DNA of 64,000 nt, from contig JALHQO010000003.1 in the NCBI GenBank assembly GCA_022841905.1, positions 293,382 to 357,381 on the forward strand, given 5' to 3'. This stretch comes from Hyphomonadaceae bacterium (GTDB lineage: Bacteria; Pseudomonadota; Alphaproteobacteria; Caulobacterales; Aquidulcibacteraceae). This document shows positions 35,043 to 44,115 of this stretch, in pieces. A model generated the notes under the pieces. The model searched no databases. It was not told the origin of the DNA and worked only from the letters and a program-made list of their open reading frames with translations. Both the position numbers and the translations under genes were made by a program. Each line of letters starts with the position of its first letter. Within the stretch, counting starts at the first letter, position 1.

Positions 35043-35073
35043 TCGAATAGTACCAGCAGGGCAGGTCGAATAG
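35043..35073. promoter_or_regulatory. Direct repeat TCGAATAG in the gabT/mocR divergent region
   Basis: TCGAATAG occurs at 35043-35050 and 35066-35073, 23 bp apart (about two helical turns), in the 80-bp space between gabT and the MocR-like gene. GGTA and TACC also flank the first copy. MocR/GabR proteins usually bind direct repeats with this type of spacing, so this is the likely operator. Confidence 0.5.
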
Positions 35074-35083
35074 GGCCAGATGG

Positions 35084-36916
35084 ATGCGCGACGGGCTAAC
35101 CTTCGTGTTGGATGAGGATAACGGGCTCTCGCTGCAGCAGCAGATTCGAGAGCACCTGATCCGCGCCATTGCCAGCGGCACGCTTGAGCCGGGCAGCCGC
35201 GCGCCGTCTTCGCGCACTCTTGCCAAGCGCGTGGGTGTCGCGCGCAACACGGTGATCCTCGCTTATCAGCAACTCGTCGCGGACGGCTATCTGATCGGCA
35301 AGGAACGCAGCGGATTGTTTGTTTGCGAGGACTTGGCCGAGGTCGCATCTCGACACCTTCGTAAACCGCAGGCGGCTGAGCCGCGCTCGGCCACGACGTG
35401 GCGGGCGCAAATGAAGCGGCGTAGTCGGGTGGACTGGTCACGCCGCATTCCTCCGGATTGGTCGCTCTATCCGTATCCGTTTCTTGAAGGATGTCTCGAC
35501 GCCGAACTCTCGTCGGTCGCCGAATGGCGAGACGCTAGCCGGGCCGCCTTAGGCGCGCGCGAGTTTGATAAGTGGTCAATGAATTTCTCGGAGAGTGATG
35601 ACGAGAAGCTCGTTGAGGAGATCCGTACCAAAATTCTACCACGCCGCGGCGTGCAGGCGGCAGCCGACGAGATCTTGATCACCGAAGGCTGGAAGCAGGC
35701 GCTCGATCTCGTCACCCAGTTGTTTGTCGATGCGAGTTCACGCGTGGCCGTGGAAGACCCCGGCCTGCCGGAATTGCGCGAGCTGTTGCGCCTCCAAGAC
35801 GCGGATGTACTGGCCCAGCCTATCGACGGCGAGGGTTTGATCGTTGATTCCGCGCTGAGCGGGCGATCGGTGGTCTTTGTCACGCCTACGCGGCAGGCGC
35901 CGACCGGAACCCATATGTCGGGTTCGCGCCGCAAAGCGTTGCTGCGCAAAGCTGAGGCAGAGGACGCGCTTGTCGTCGAAATCGATTTTGTGACGAGCGG
36001 GTTCGGTGAAAAGCGGATGCCGGCTTTGAAGGCGACGGATACGCACGAGCGTGTCGTTTACATCTCCGATCTCTGCGAAGTTTTTGGGCCCGGCCTTCGA
36101 CTGGGATTTCTCGTCGCGCCAGCCGCTGTCGTGCGCGAGATGCGCAAGGTGCGGAGCCTGTTGGCGGGACCGGCGCCGCGTGCGGCGCAGCGCATTGGCG
36201 CGTTGCTCATGGCGCTCGGCCACTACGACGCCGCATCCAATCGCGTTCGGCGGGCGATAAGCGAGCGGCTCACGGCGCTGCGCGATGCGCTCAACTATCA
36301 CTTGCCGCATCTCGTTCTGATAGATCCCCAACTCTCCGGCGCATCGATCTGGGTCACCGGACCGCGGGGCCTGGACGCGCGTCTGCTGGCAAGTGAAGCG
36401 GCGGCGCGTGGTTTGCTCATCGAACCGGCCACGCGGTTTTATGCGCGCGAAGGTGATGGCGTGTCCGCCTTTCGCATGGGCGTGTCTGGTGTGCCGGTGG
36501 AGCGCATTCGCGCCGGCGTGGCGGTGTTGGCGCAGGTCATGCGCGAAATCGGCGACCCGGCGCTCGATCGCCTCGACGTGTCGCGTTCGCTAAGCGGTGA
36601 CGAGATTAAGGAGGTGATGAGCGGGGCGACGCTGCTCTGCCGGACCGTTTACGGCGATCCTTATTCCGTGGAGGTGCACCCAGACGGCAAGCTGATCGGC
36701 AAGGCAGGCTACGCGCACGAAGATTGCGATGAGGGCGAATGGTGGGTCGAGGACGACCGTTGGTGCCGGCGCTGGAATGTCTGGTCCTACAGCGAAACCG
36801 CGCGCTATTTCACCGTCGTCGAGGGCGACCAGATTAAGTGGTATAAGGACGACCTGGTGCTGTTCAACCGGGGCGTGTTGGTCGCGGCCCAAGCGGCGGA
36901 AGCGCTGAACCTCTGA
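35084..36916 (+). CDS. MocR/GabR-like regulator, degenerate aminotransferase domain plus extra C-terminal domain
   Basis: 610 residues, about 120 longer than usual MocR proteins. A GntR winged helix spans about 15-80 (LEPGSRAPSSRTLAKRVGVA, NTVILAYQQLVADGYLIG). An aminotransferase-fold domain follows, about 130-500. The segment that normally holds the PLP lysine (S-K before x3-PGLRLG) reads SDLCEVFGPGLRLGF near 327: Cys-Glu replace Ser-Lys, so no Schiff base with PLP is possible at that position. The usual D-D-Y before it is VEIDFVTSGF. The last 110 residues (TLLCRTVYGDPYSVEVHPDG, EGEWWVEDDRWCRRWN) form a Trp/Cys-rich beta domain that resembles lipocalin-like modules. It is divergent from gabTD and probably their regulator. 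Confidence 0.85.
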   Translation: MRDGLTFVLDEDNGLSLQQQIREHLIRAIASGTLEPGSRAPSSRTLAKRVGVARNTVILAYQQLVADGYLIGKERSGLFVCEDLAEVASRHLRKPQAAEPRSATTWRAQMKRRSRVDWSRRIPPDWSLYPYPFLEGCLDAELSSVAEWRDASRAALGAREFDKWSMNFSESDDEKLVEEIRTKILPRRGVQAAADEILITEGWKQALDLVTQLFVDASSRVAVEDPGLPELRELLRLQDADVLAQPIDGEGLIVDSALSGRSVVFVTPTRQAPTGTHMSGSRRKALLRKAEAEDALVVEIDFVTSGFGEKRMPALKATDTHERVVYISDLCEVFGPGLRLGFLVAPAAVVREMRKVRSLLAGPAPRAAQRIGALLMALGHYDAASNRVRRAISERLTALRDALNYHLPHLVLIDPQLSGASIWVTGPRGLDARLLASEAAARGLLIEPATRFYAREGDGVSAFRMGVSGVPVERIRAGVAVLAQVMREIGDPALDRLDVSRSLSGDEIKEVMSGATLLCRTVYGDPYSVEVHPDGKLIGKAGYAHEDCDEGEWWVEDDRWCRRWNVWSYSETARYFTVVEGDQIKWYKDDLVLFNRGVLVAAQAAEALNL

Positions 36917-36947
36917 CCTGGCGCCAGTAAACGACCGAAGCTGGACC

Positions 36948-36972
36948 TATGCCCGCCCTAGGGCGGGCCATA
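36948..36972. terminator. GC-rich palindrome, possible terminator stem
   Basis: The core GCCCGCCCTAGGGCGGGC (36951-36968) is perfectly self-complementary, flanked by TAT/ATA, between the MocR-like gene and the nitrilase gene. No T tract follows, so it may be an operator or a processing stem instead. Confidence 0.4.
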
Positions 36973-36995
36973 GCGTGCGAGTCTGAGGGGCTCGC

Positions 36996-37886
36996 ATGTC
37001 GACATTCGCCATCGCAGCGCTGCAATTGGCGCTCGGCCAGAAAGATAATTGCGCCGAAATCGCCGACGAAATCTGCCGGTTAAAGCGGCGCTTTCCGTGG
37101 GTGCGCATGGCGCTGCTCGGCGAACTCGCAGCTTATGGCGCCAACGTCGATCAAGCGCAGCCCTTACCCGGCCCGGCCGAAGCGTTCTTCTGCGCGCTGG
37201 CGCGTGAAACTGACATGTGGCTCCTTCCAGGGTCGCTTTATGAGCGACGTGGCGACGCCGTTTTGAATACGACGCCGGTGATCAATCCGGCGGGAGAGGT
37301 GATCGCTCGCTACAGCAAAATGTATCCGTTCACGCCCTATGAACGGGGCATTACACCCGGCGTGGAGGGCGTGGTGTTCGATGTGCCGGGCGCGGGGCGC
37401 TTTGGCGTGTCTATCTGTTACGACATGTGGTTTCCTGAGACGACGCGCACGCTCGCGTGGATGGGCGCTGAAGTCGTGCTGCATCCGAGCATGACCAATA
37501 CGATTGATCGTGAAGTAGAAGTCTGCATGGCGCGCGCGAGCGCCGCAGCAAACCAGTGCTACTTTTTTGATGTCAACGTTGCTGGCGCTCTCGGCAATGG
37601 CCGCTCCGTCATCGCGGGTCCGGGCGGCGAAGTGGTCCATCAAGCCGGCGAGGCGCGCGAGATCATTCCGATCGAGGTTGACTTTGCGTATGTCCGGCGC
37701 GTGCGCGGGAATGGTTGGCATGGTCTTGGTCAGCCGCTGAAAAGTTTTCGAGACGGCGCGCGCGGGTTTGCGCCTTACCAACCCAATAATCGCTCGGAAT
37801 CGCTCGACGGCCTCGGGCCTCTGCTCAAGCCCGGTGAGCCGATCAGCGCCGACGGCAAGGTAGAGCAGTTGCGGAAGAAGACGTGA
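36996..37886 (+). CDS. Carbon-nitrogen hydrolase (nitrilase superfamily amidase)
   Basis: 296 residues. The Glu-Lys-Cys triad is visible: Glu of LLGELAAYG (about 43), Lys of ARYSKMYPFTPYERG (about 108) and Cys of GVSICYDMWFPETTR (about 141). It hydrolyses a C-N bond of an amide or N-carbamoyl compound in the cytoplasm. It follows the MocR-like gene by 79 bp and precedes the TonB receptor by 43 bp, so it probably belongs to the uptake/hydrolysis run that follows and could supply an amino acid or omega-amino acid to GabT. Exact substrate unknown; DREVEVCMARASAAANQ is normal for the aliphatic amidase branch. Confidence 0.85.
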   Translation: MSTFAIAALQLALGQKDNCAEIADEICRLKRRFPWVRMALLGELAAYGANVDQAQPLPGPAEAFFCALARETDMWLLPGSLYERRGDAVLNTTPVINPAGEVIARYSKMYPFTPYERGITPGVEGVVFDVPGAGRFGVSICYDMWFPETTRTLAWMGAEVVLHPSMTNTIDREVEVCMARASAAANQCYFFDVNVAGALGNGRSVIAGPGGEVVHQAGEAREIIPIEVDFAYVRRVRGNGWHGLGQPLKSFRDGARGFAPYQPNNRSESLDGLGPLLKPGEPISADGKVEQLRKKT

Positions 37887-37929
37887 AAAGCGGTGAGCAG
37901 CCGCGTGCGATAAATAACGGGGGAACAAG

Positions 37930-40371
37930 ATGAACGCGAAGATCCAGAATAGGACCATTTCTCGGTTTGCGCAGGCGCTTCTTGGCAGCGCGTCGTTGGC
38001 TGTCGCGATGTCGGCGTCGGCCGCTGCGCAGGACGCCCAACCAGACGCACAGGTGGAGGAATCGGAAACGATCACCGTCACCGCGACGCGGCGAGATGAG
38101 GATATCCTCGATGTCCCCTACAATATCAGCGCCGTGAGCGGCGACGATATCGAGGCCAGTGTGACGCTCGATAACGCAGAGCTTATTCGCGGCGTTGCAG
38201 GCGTGAGCATGATTGATCAGGGGCCGCGCAATGCCGCGACTTTCAACTCAATCCGCATTCGAGGGCTAAATGTCGACGCATCGAACAACGGCGACTTTGC
38301 GGTAGCCTCGGTGGCGTCGGTCTCGACCTACGTCAACGATACGCCGGTGTTCGGCAATTTCGCGCTCGTCGATCTTGAGCGGGTAGAAGTCCTACGCGGG
38401 CCGCAGGGCACACTTTACGGATCGGGCTCGCTAGGTGGCACTGTCCGCTATCTGCTGCGCGAGCCCCAGATCGGCGAGTTCGAAGGACGCATTTCAGGCT
38501 CGGCGTCGAGCGTCGAAGGTTCGGAAGATATTGGTTTCTACGGCGATGGCACAATCAACATCCCGGTCGCGAGCAATTTTGCGATCCGCGCAAACATTGC
38601 GGTCGCCGACTATCCAGGTCTGACTGACTATGTAAATGTTTACGAACTTGATGCCAGCGGCGCGCCAGTTCAGCCCAATGGTGTGTTTGATACGGGCTAC
38701 GACGCTACGAACTATCGCAGCGTAGAGGACGCCGACACCTACGAATATGTGTACGGACGTATCAGCGCGCTGTGGGAAGTCTCCCCGAATGCGGACATCA
38801 CCTTCAACTATATCACGCAATCCGATGACGTCGGCGGTCGCCGACAGCTCACCGAGGGCGTTGATGGCTTAGGCAACGCGTATGGCGACTACGAGAGCGG
38901 GGCGGTGATCCTGGAACCAAGCAGCCGTGACGCTAGCGTCGCTTCAGTCGAAGTGGATGTGGACCTTGGCTTTGCGACGCTCACGTCGTCGTCTTCATAT
39001 TACGAGATCGACGGCGAGAGCGTCTCTGACTCCAGCGGTTTCTGGGCCAATGGCGGCATCGCCAATTTCTACGCCCTCTTCAATCCGTTTGCGCTCGGCT
39101 TCACCAATGTCGCGCCACTGCTCTATCGCACCGACCGCACCTATTCGGACGAAGCGTTCGTGCAGGAGCTGAGGCTCGTCTCGGCGGAGGGGGGGCGATT
39201 CGACTGGTTGCTTGGCGCCTTCTACCAGGATCAGCAGCGCAGCCTTACGCAGAGTTCCGATTATGTGGGCTTCGAAGATTTCGCGGATGCGTATGCCTCT
39301 TGGTACGCTTTTCCGAGTTTCGTCTCCACGGACAACGTCTTCACCTACGAGCGGTCAGAGCAATTCCGCGATCTGGCAATATTCGGCGAACTCACTTGGC
39401 GCCTGACAGACCGGGCGCGTCTGACGGGCGGTTTCCGTTGGTTCGATAACGAGGCCGAGGTCGTCACCGATGTCGGCGTCGGTGCGTTTGACGCTGTGCG
39501 CGCATCGGGCGTCGCCAATTCGAGCTTCGACCGAAGCGAGAGCGACACCCTATTCAAGCTTAACCTAGCGGTTGACATTGCAGACGATGATCTCTTCTAC
39601 GCGACGATTGCCGAAGGCTACCGGCGCGGGGGTAACAACGCCGTCGTCGTCCAGACGCTGCCGTATTTCAATAACGCGACGGGATGGCAGGAGTACGAAT
39701 CTGACGCAGTGACCAATTATGAGGTCGGGGTCAAAGGCACGCTCAATGGCGTTCGTTACGACGCGAGCGTTTTCTATGTTGATTGGGAAAACCCTCAACT
39801 CAATACGTTTGCTCCGTTCGGCGACTTCTTCGCGGTGGCCAACGGTGAGGGGGCGAACACACAGGGCATCGAGCTGCAGCTTTCGGGTCATGTCACCAAC
39901 AACCTCTCATTTGCGCTGGGCTACGCTTATGTTCAGGCCGAGATCTCGGGCGACTTTATCAATCCGGAGGGCGCTCTTGTCGCCGCGGATGGCCGCGAAC
40001 TGCCTGGCGTCCCCGAGCACATGCTCAATCTCGCACTCAACTACACGCGCCCAGTGACGACTGGCTTGGACTTCGTCGGCATTATCGACGGATATTATCA
40101 GAGTGGGACTAACAACCTCGTGGAGGAGTCGGATCCGGACTCGCGATCGTTCGGCGGCTTCACGATCTGGGACGCCACTGCGTCGTTGCAGGCTGATCGA
40201 TGGACGGCATCTCTCTTTGTGAAGAACATCTTCAATGAAGAGGGCACCAGCGGGTCGTTCTCCGTCAGCGAGTTCGGACCAAATCCATCGCTCGGCTTCT
40301 ACGGCAGCAACAGCAGGTTGTTCATCGCATTGCCCCGCACTGTTGGCCTCCAGTTGGCCTACAACTTCTAG
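37930..40371 (+). CDS. TonB-dependent outer-membrane receptor
   Basis: 813 residues. The signal peptide is SLAVAMSASAAAQDA-like, with AAAQ-D cleavage near residue 35. The N-terminal TonB box/plug starts SETITVTATRRDEDILDVP and goes on to FNSIRIRGLNVDASNNGD and LERVEVLRGPQGTLYGSGSL. The beta-barrel ends with RTVGLQLAYNF (terminal Phe, as needed for Bam). It imports a large or scarce molecule by TonB energy. It is the first of two such receptors in this window that are each followed by a TPR-sulfotransferase. The aromatic-rich barrel and neighbours (amidase, peptidase) point to an amide, peptide or oligomeric substrate; not a typical siderophore setting. Confidence 0.92.
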   Translation: MNAKIQNRTISRFAQALLGSASLAVAMSASAAAQDAQPDAQVEESETITVTATRRDEDILDVPYNISAVSGDDIEASVTLDNAELIRGVAGVSMIDQGPRNAATFNSIRIRGLNVDASNNGDFAVASVASVSTYVNDTPVFGNFALVDLERVEVLRGPQGTLYGSGSLGGTVRYLLREPQIGEFEGRISGSASSVEGSEDIGFYGDGTINIPVASNFAIRANIAVADYPGLTDYVNVYELDASGAPVQPNGVFDTGYDATNYRSVEDADTYEYVYGRISALWEVSPNADITFNYITQSDDVGGRRQLTEGVDGLGNAYGDYESGAVILEPSSRDASVASVEVDVDLGFATLTSSSSYYEIDGESVSDSSGFWANGGIANFYALFNPFALGFTNVAPLLYRTDRTYSDEAFVQELRLVSAEGGRFDWLLGAFYQDQQRSLTQSSDYVGFEDFADAYASWYAFPSFVSTDNVFTYERSEQFRDLAIFGELTWRLTDRARLTGGFRWFDNEAEVVTDVGVGAFDAVRASGVANSSFDRSESDTLFKLNLAVDIADDDLFYATIAEGYRRGGNNAVVVQTLPYFNNATGWQEYESDAVTNYEVGVKGTLNGVRYDASVFYVDWENPQLNTFAPFGDFFAVANGEGANTQGIELQLSGHVTNNLSFALGYAYVQAEISGDFINPEGALVAADGRELPGVPEHMLNLALNYTRPVTTGLDFVGIIDGYYQSGTNNLVEESDPDSRSFGGFTIWDATASLQADRWTASLFVKNIFNEEGTSGSFSVSEFGPNPSLGFYGSNSRLFIALPRTVGLQLAYNF

Positions 40372-40393
40372 AGCGGGGAGAAGGCGCGAGACT

Positions 40394-41974
40394 ATGTCGG
40401 CTTCAGCACCGCCGAGCGAGACGGGGATCGCGCCGTCTTCCAAGGCGGCGCTTCGCGAGATCGAGATGTTGCTTCGCGCGCGCAAAATGGCGGACGCCGA
40501 AGCCGCGGCGGTCGCGCTTGCCTCGCGACAGCCTGACGATCCGGATGTGCTCAGCATGCAAAGCCGGATTGCGCAGGCAGCCGGCAAGATTGTTGAAGCG
40601 GACGCATTTGTTGGCCGCGCCTTCGCACTGGCCCCCGATCGGCACGATGTCCGTTTGATGCGCGTGGCCGCGCATCTTTATTGTGGGCGCGTCGCGGAAG
40701 CCCGCGCACTGGCGATTTCGACACCGCCGCTCGACGCACCTGCGCTGACGCTCCGACTCACGCGTCTATTGACCGAACTGAATGCCCACGAGGAGGCTTA
40801 TCGCGTCGCGCACGTTGCGTGCGCAAAGCGGCCGGACGACATGGCACTGCAGGCTGCTTTGGCTGGTGCGGCCGCCGCCCTTGGCCGAATGGCGGAAGCC
40901 GAGACGATTGCGGATAGGCTGATCGCGGCGCGGCCGGCGATGGGCGAGATTACCTACAATCGCTCGACGCTCCGGAAGCAGACGAGGACCTCGAATCACC
41001 TTGTGCAGCTCGAAGGCGAAGCGTCGCGCGTGGGTGAGGACTCGATTGACCCGGGCCTTTGTTACGCCATCGGCAAGGAGCATGAGGATCTCGGCGCTGA
41101 CGCGGCCGCGTTTGACTGGTTCGCGCGCGGCGCCGCTTTGCGGCGCAAGCGGTTGTCGTATGTGGTCGATACCGATCGCGGGGTGATGGAGACCATCGCC
41201 GCGACATTCAATATGGACTGGTTCGCGCAGGCTAGGGTGGGCCACTCAGGGGCCGTGCCGATCTTCGTGCTTGGGCTGCCACGAACCGGCACGACTCTGG
41301 TGGAGCGAATCCTAAGTTCGCACAGCGCGATCTCGACCGCGGGCGAGGTCAACGATTTTGCTTATGCTGTGACCCGTCATGGCCGCGTGCGCGATAAAGG
41401 AAACCTCATCGCCGCCGCGGCGAACGCTGATTTGAATACGCTAGGCGAAGAGTACTGGCGCGCGCTTAGCGGCTATGGCTTGGGTGGCCGCCTCGTCATC
41501 GACAAAACGCCGCTAAACTTCCTCTATATCGGCCTCATTGCCAAAGCGCTGCCCAAGGCGCGCATCATCCATTTGACGCGCAACCCGATGGCGACGGGCT
41601 ATGCGATGTTCAAGACATACTTCCGCATGGGCTATCCGTTCTCATACGACCTCGAAGATATCGGCCGCTACATGGGCGCTTACGCGCGCTTGATGCAGCA
41701 TTGGCGCGCCGTCGCGGGTGCGCGCATTCTTGACGTCGCCTACGAGGATGTCGTTGCCGACATCGAGGGGCAGGCGCTGCGCATGCTAGGGTTCTGCGGG
41801 GTCGCCTGGGAGGACGCTTGTGTGTCGTTCCACGAGAATAGCCAGCCATCGACGACTGCGAGCGCCGCACAGGTCCGCAGACCGCTTTACGCGGATTCGA
41901 TTGAACAGTGGCGCAAGCATGAGGCCAAGCTTGGGCCTCTTGCGAGCGTATTGAAAACAGAAGGTTTGCTATGA
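40394..41974 (+). CDS. TPR-containing sulfotransferase family protein
   Basis: 526 residues from the ATG at 40394. The first 200 residues are TPR-like helices (RKMADAEAAAVALASRQPDD, EEAYRVAHVACAKRPDDMAL). The sulfotransferase domain has the 5'-phosphosulfate loop FVLGLPRTGTTLVERILSSH (about 280) and the 3'-phosphate strand HLTRNPMATGYAMF (about 396), then PFSYDLEDIGRYMGAY. PAPS would be the donor; acceptor unknown. No signal peptide. The stop overlaps the following start by 4 bp (ATGA). Closely similar in plan to the 51693 gene, which also follows a TonB receptor. Confidence 0.85.
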   Translation: MSASAPPSETGIAPSSKAALREIEMLLRARKMADAEAAAVALASRQPDDPDVLSMQSRIAQAAGKIVEADAFVGRAFALAPDRHDVRLMRVAAHLYCGRVAEARALAISTPPLDAPALTLRLTRLLTELNAHEEAYRVAHVACAKRPDDMALQAALAGAAAALGRMAEAETIADRLIAARPAMGEITYNRSTLRKQTRTSNHLVQLEGEASRVGEDSIDPGLCYAIGKEHEDLGADAAAFDWFARGAALRRKRLSYVVDTDRGVMETIAATFNMDWFAQARVGHSGAVPIFVLGLPRTGTTLVERILSSHSAISTAGEVNDFAYAVTRHGRVRDKGNLIAAAANADLNTLGEEYWRALSGYGLGGRLVIDKTPLNFLYIGLIAKALPKARIIHLTRNPMATGYAMFKTYFRMGYPFSYDLEDIGRYMGAYARLMQHWRAVAGARILDVAYEDVVADIEGQALRMLGFCGVAWEDACVSFHENSQPSTTASAAQVRRPLYADSIEQWRKHEAKLGPLASVLKTEGLL

Positions 41975-44115
41975 GAGTTATGGCGTTCGTGTTCGCCGCG
42001 TGGTGCTCGCTTTATCCATCGACCGCAGCCGCTCAGTCGATCTTCTCTGAGACCTTTCAAGACGGAAACGCCGACGGCTGGGCGCCTTCAGGCGGCGATG
42101 TGCGGCTCACGACTTATGAAGGCAATGTCTCAATGCGCTTCACGCGCAGTGCCGCAGCCGTGCACCGCATGTCGACGCGCGGATTCAGCGGCGTCAGCGT
42201 CGCCGCCGCAATGGCGGCATACGACCTGGAAGGCAACGACTATTGTCTGATAGAGGCGTCCGGAGATGGCGGGCGCACTTGGGTCGAAATCTTGCGTCTT
42301 CGCGACGGGCAGGATGACGGCGTCACCATGCATCGTAATGCCGTGCGCGATGCACGCTTCGACAATGCCGAAAGGCTGCTGATCGGCGCGCGCGTTTCGG
42401 GCAATGCCGACAATGATCAGTGCTGGCTCGATGACGTGCGCGTTTCGGGCGAACGCGCTGCTGAAGGTGAGGGCACGCGGGATCAGCTCGGCGCCGCTTG
42501 GCTGCGGGGCGGCGAGGCGCTGGCCACTGTGCTCCCGATGCAGACTTTCGCGCCGCCTAACGGCGCCGCGCCGCCGGAGCACACGTTCAGCGGCACACTC
42601 CGCGTCGCGCCGGGGCGCGGCCAGATGCGTGTACTGACCGACACGCTCTCGATCGCTGGTGAGCAATCCTTACAGGTCGATACCTTTCCGGGCTTCGAGA
42701 TTGCCCTCGTGCAGGACCACGACTGGCTCATTCCGGCGCGGCGAGGGCCGATGCCGGGCACCCATCCCAATTGGGAGGTCGCGATCGAACCGGGACGGGT
42801 TTGGAGCGAAGCGCGCGATGAGGGGTGGAGCCGCGCTGCGCTGCCGTTTGCCTTGATCGAAACCAACGCCAATTGCACGCACAATGGCGTGCTCACCTTC
42901 GTTTTCCGTGGTGAGCAGATTTCGCGCGTCGCTTGGCAGATCGCTTCCGAGACGTGCGCCTATTTCAAGTTCGACTTTTGGGGTGCAAACCAAGCTAGCT
43001 TCACGCCCGGCGCGCCCGGCGATACGACGCTGATCAGCGCTTTCCGCGCCGAACGGCAGGGCCGGATGCGCGTTGAGCCGATTTCCGCGCTCGCTGCATT
43101 GGGCGTAGATGTTGATGCGTTTGCCTCACCCGCTGACATCGACCCGGCGGCGCTGACCACGTTCGGTCTCATCCACAATGGCGTACACTATCGCGGCGGC
43201 TGTGAGACGCGCGCCGGCGCATATCCGTTCTGCGAGTCGATGCTTTTGCCGTCATACTCTCTAGCCAAGTCGATCGTCGGCGGCTTTGGCTTGATGCGCT
43301 TAGAAATGCTCTATCCCGGATCGAGGACGGAGCGCGTCGCTGACCATGTCGGCGCCTGTCGCGCATGGGGTGAGGTGACGTTCGACAACGCGCTTGACAT
43401 GGCGACGGGCCGATATAGCTCCACGGCGAGCGAAGCGGACGAAAACGGACTGATCACAAGCCGGTTTTTCCTATCGACGACACTTGCGGAAAAGCTGCCG
43501 ATCGCTTGCGATCTCTATCCGCGGCGGGAAGCGCCTGGCGAGCGTTGGGTGTATCATACGCCCGATACGTTTGTGCTTGGTGCTGCCATGGACGAGCTCT
43601 GGCGGGCGCGACGCGGCGCTGATCGTGATTTCTTTGATGACGTTTTGGTTGCCGGGATCTACGAGCCGCTCGGGCTCAGCCCGACCATTCGAGCCACGCG
43701 CCGGACATATGACGATGCGCGCCAACCCTTCGTCGGCTGGGGGTTGACGCTGCTGCCAGACGACGTCGCGAAGGTCGCCGCCTATCTGCAGAACCCGGCG
43801 AGCGCAGCGCAGGCCTTGATGTCGGCGGCTGAACTTGAAGCGGCCATGCAACGTAGGCCGAGTGACGTAGGCCTTCCCGGTCCAGACTCGAATTTCCGCT
43901 ACAATAACGGCTTCTGGGCCTGGAATGCGCAAACCGCGCTCGATTGTCCGCATCCAGTTTGGGTGCCGTTTATGTCGGGCTTTGGAGGCATCGTCGTGGC
44001 GTTCATGCCGAACGGCGTGACTTATTACTATTTCAGTGACGGCGGCGAATATCGCTGGGCGCGCGCGGTGCGCGCGGCTAACCGCCTCGCGCCCATGTGT
44101 GAGGCTAGCCCATGA
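41971..44115 (+). CDS. Exported serine hydrolase (beta-lactamase/class C-like) with N-terminal beta-sandwich
   Basis: 714 residues. Signal peptide MRVMAFVFAAWCSLYPSTAA ends near AAAQS. Residues 25-145 (IFSETFQDGNADGWAPSGGD, CLIEASGDGGRTWVEILRLR) look like a galactose-binding/CUB-type jelly roll. The C-terminal half has the S-x2-K nucleophile motif SLAKS (about 430) and the Tyr-containing segment VYHTPDTFVLGAAMDEL, followed by FMSGFGGIVVAFMPNG. It would hydrolyse an ester or amide in the periplasm. The 4-bp overlaps with both neighbours make it part of one transcript. A beta-lactamase role is not implied. Confidence 0.8.
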   Translation: MRVMAFVFAAWCSLYPSTAAAQSIFSETFQDGNADGWAPSGGDVRLTTYEGNVSMRFTRSAAAVHRMSTRGFSGVSVAAAMAAYDLEGNDYCLIEASGDGGRTWVEILRLRDGQDDGVTMHRNAVRDARFDNAERLLIGARVSGNADNDQCWLDDVRVSGERAAEGEGTRDQLGAAWLRGGEALATVLPMQTFAPPNGAAPPEHTFSGTLRVAPGRGQMRVLTDTLSIAGEQSLQVDTFPGFEIALVQDHDWLIPARRGPMPGTHPNWEVAIEPGRVWSEARDEGWSRAALPFALIETNANCTHNGVLTFVFRGEQISRVAWQIASETCAYFKFDFWGANQASFTPGAPGDTTLISAFRAERQGRMRVEPISALAALGVDVDAFASPADIDPAALTTFGLIHNGVHYRGGCETRAGAYPFCESMLLPSYSLAKSIVGGFGLMRLEMLYPGSRTERVADHVGACRAWGEVTFDNALDMATGRYSSTASEADENGLITSRFFLSTTLAEKLPIACDLYPRREAPGERWVYHTPDTFVLGAAMDELWRARRGADRDFFDDVLVAGIYEPLGLSPTIRATRRTYDDARQPFVGWGLTLLPDDVAKVAAYLQNPASAAQALMSAAELEAAMQRRPSDVGLPGPDSNFRYNNGFWAWNAQTALDCPHPVWVPFMSGFGGIVVAFMPNGVTYYYFSDGGEYRWARAVRAANRLAPMCEASP

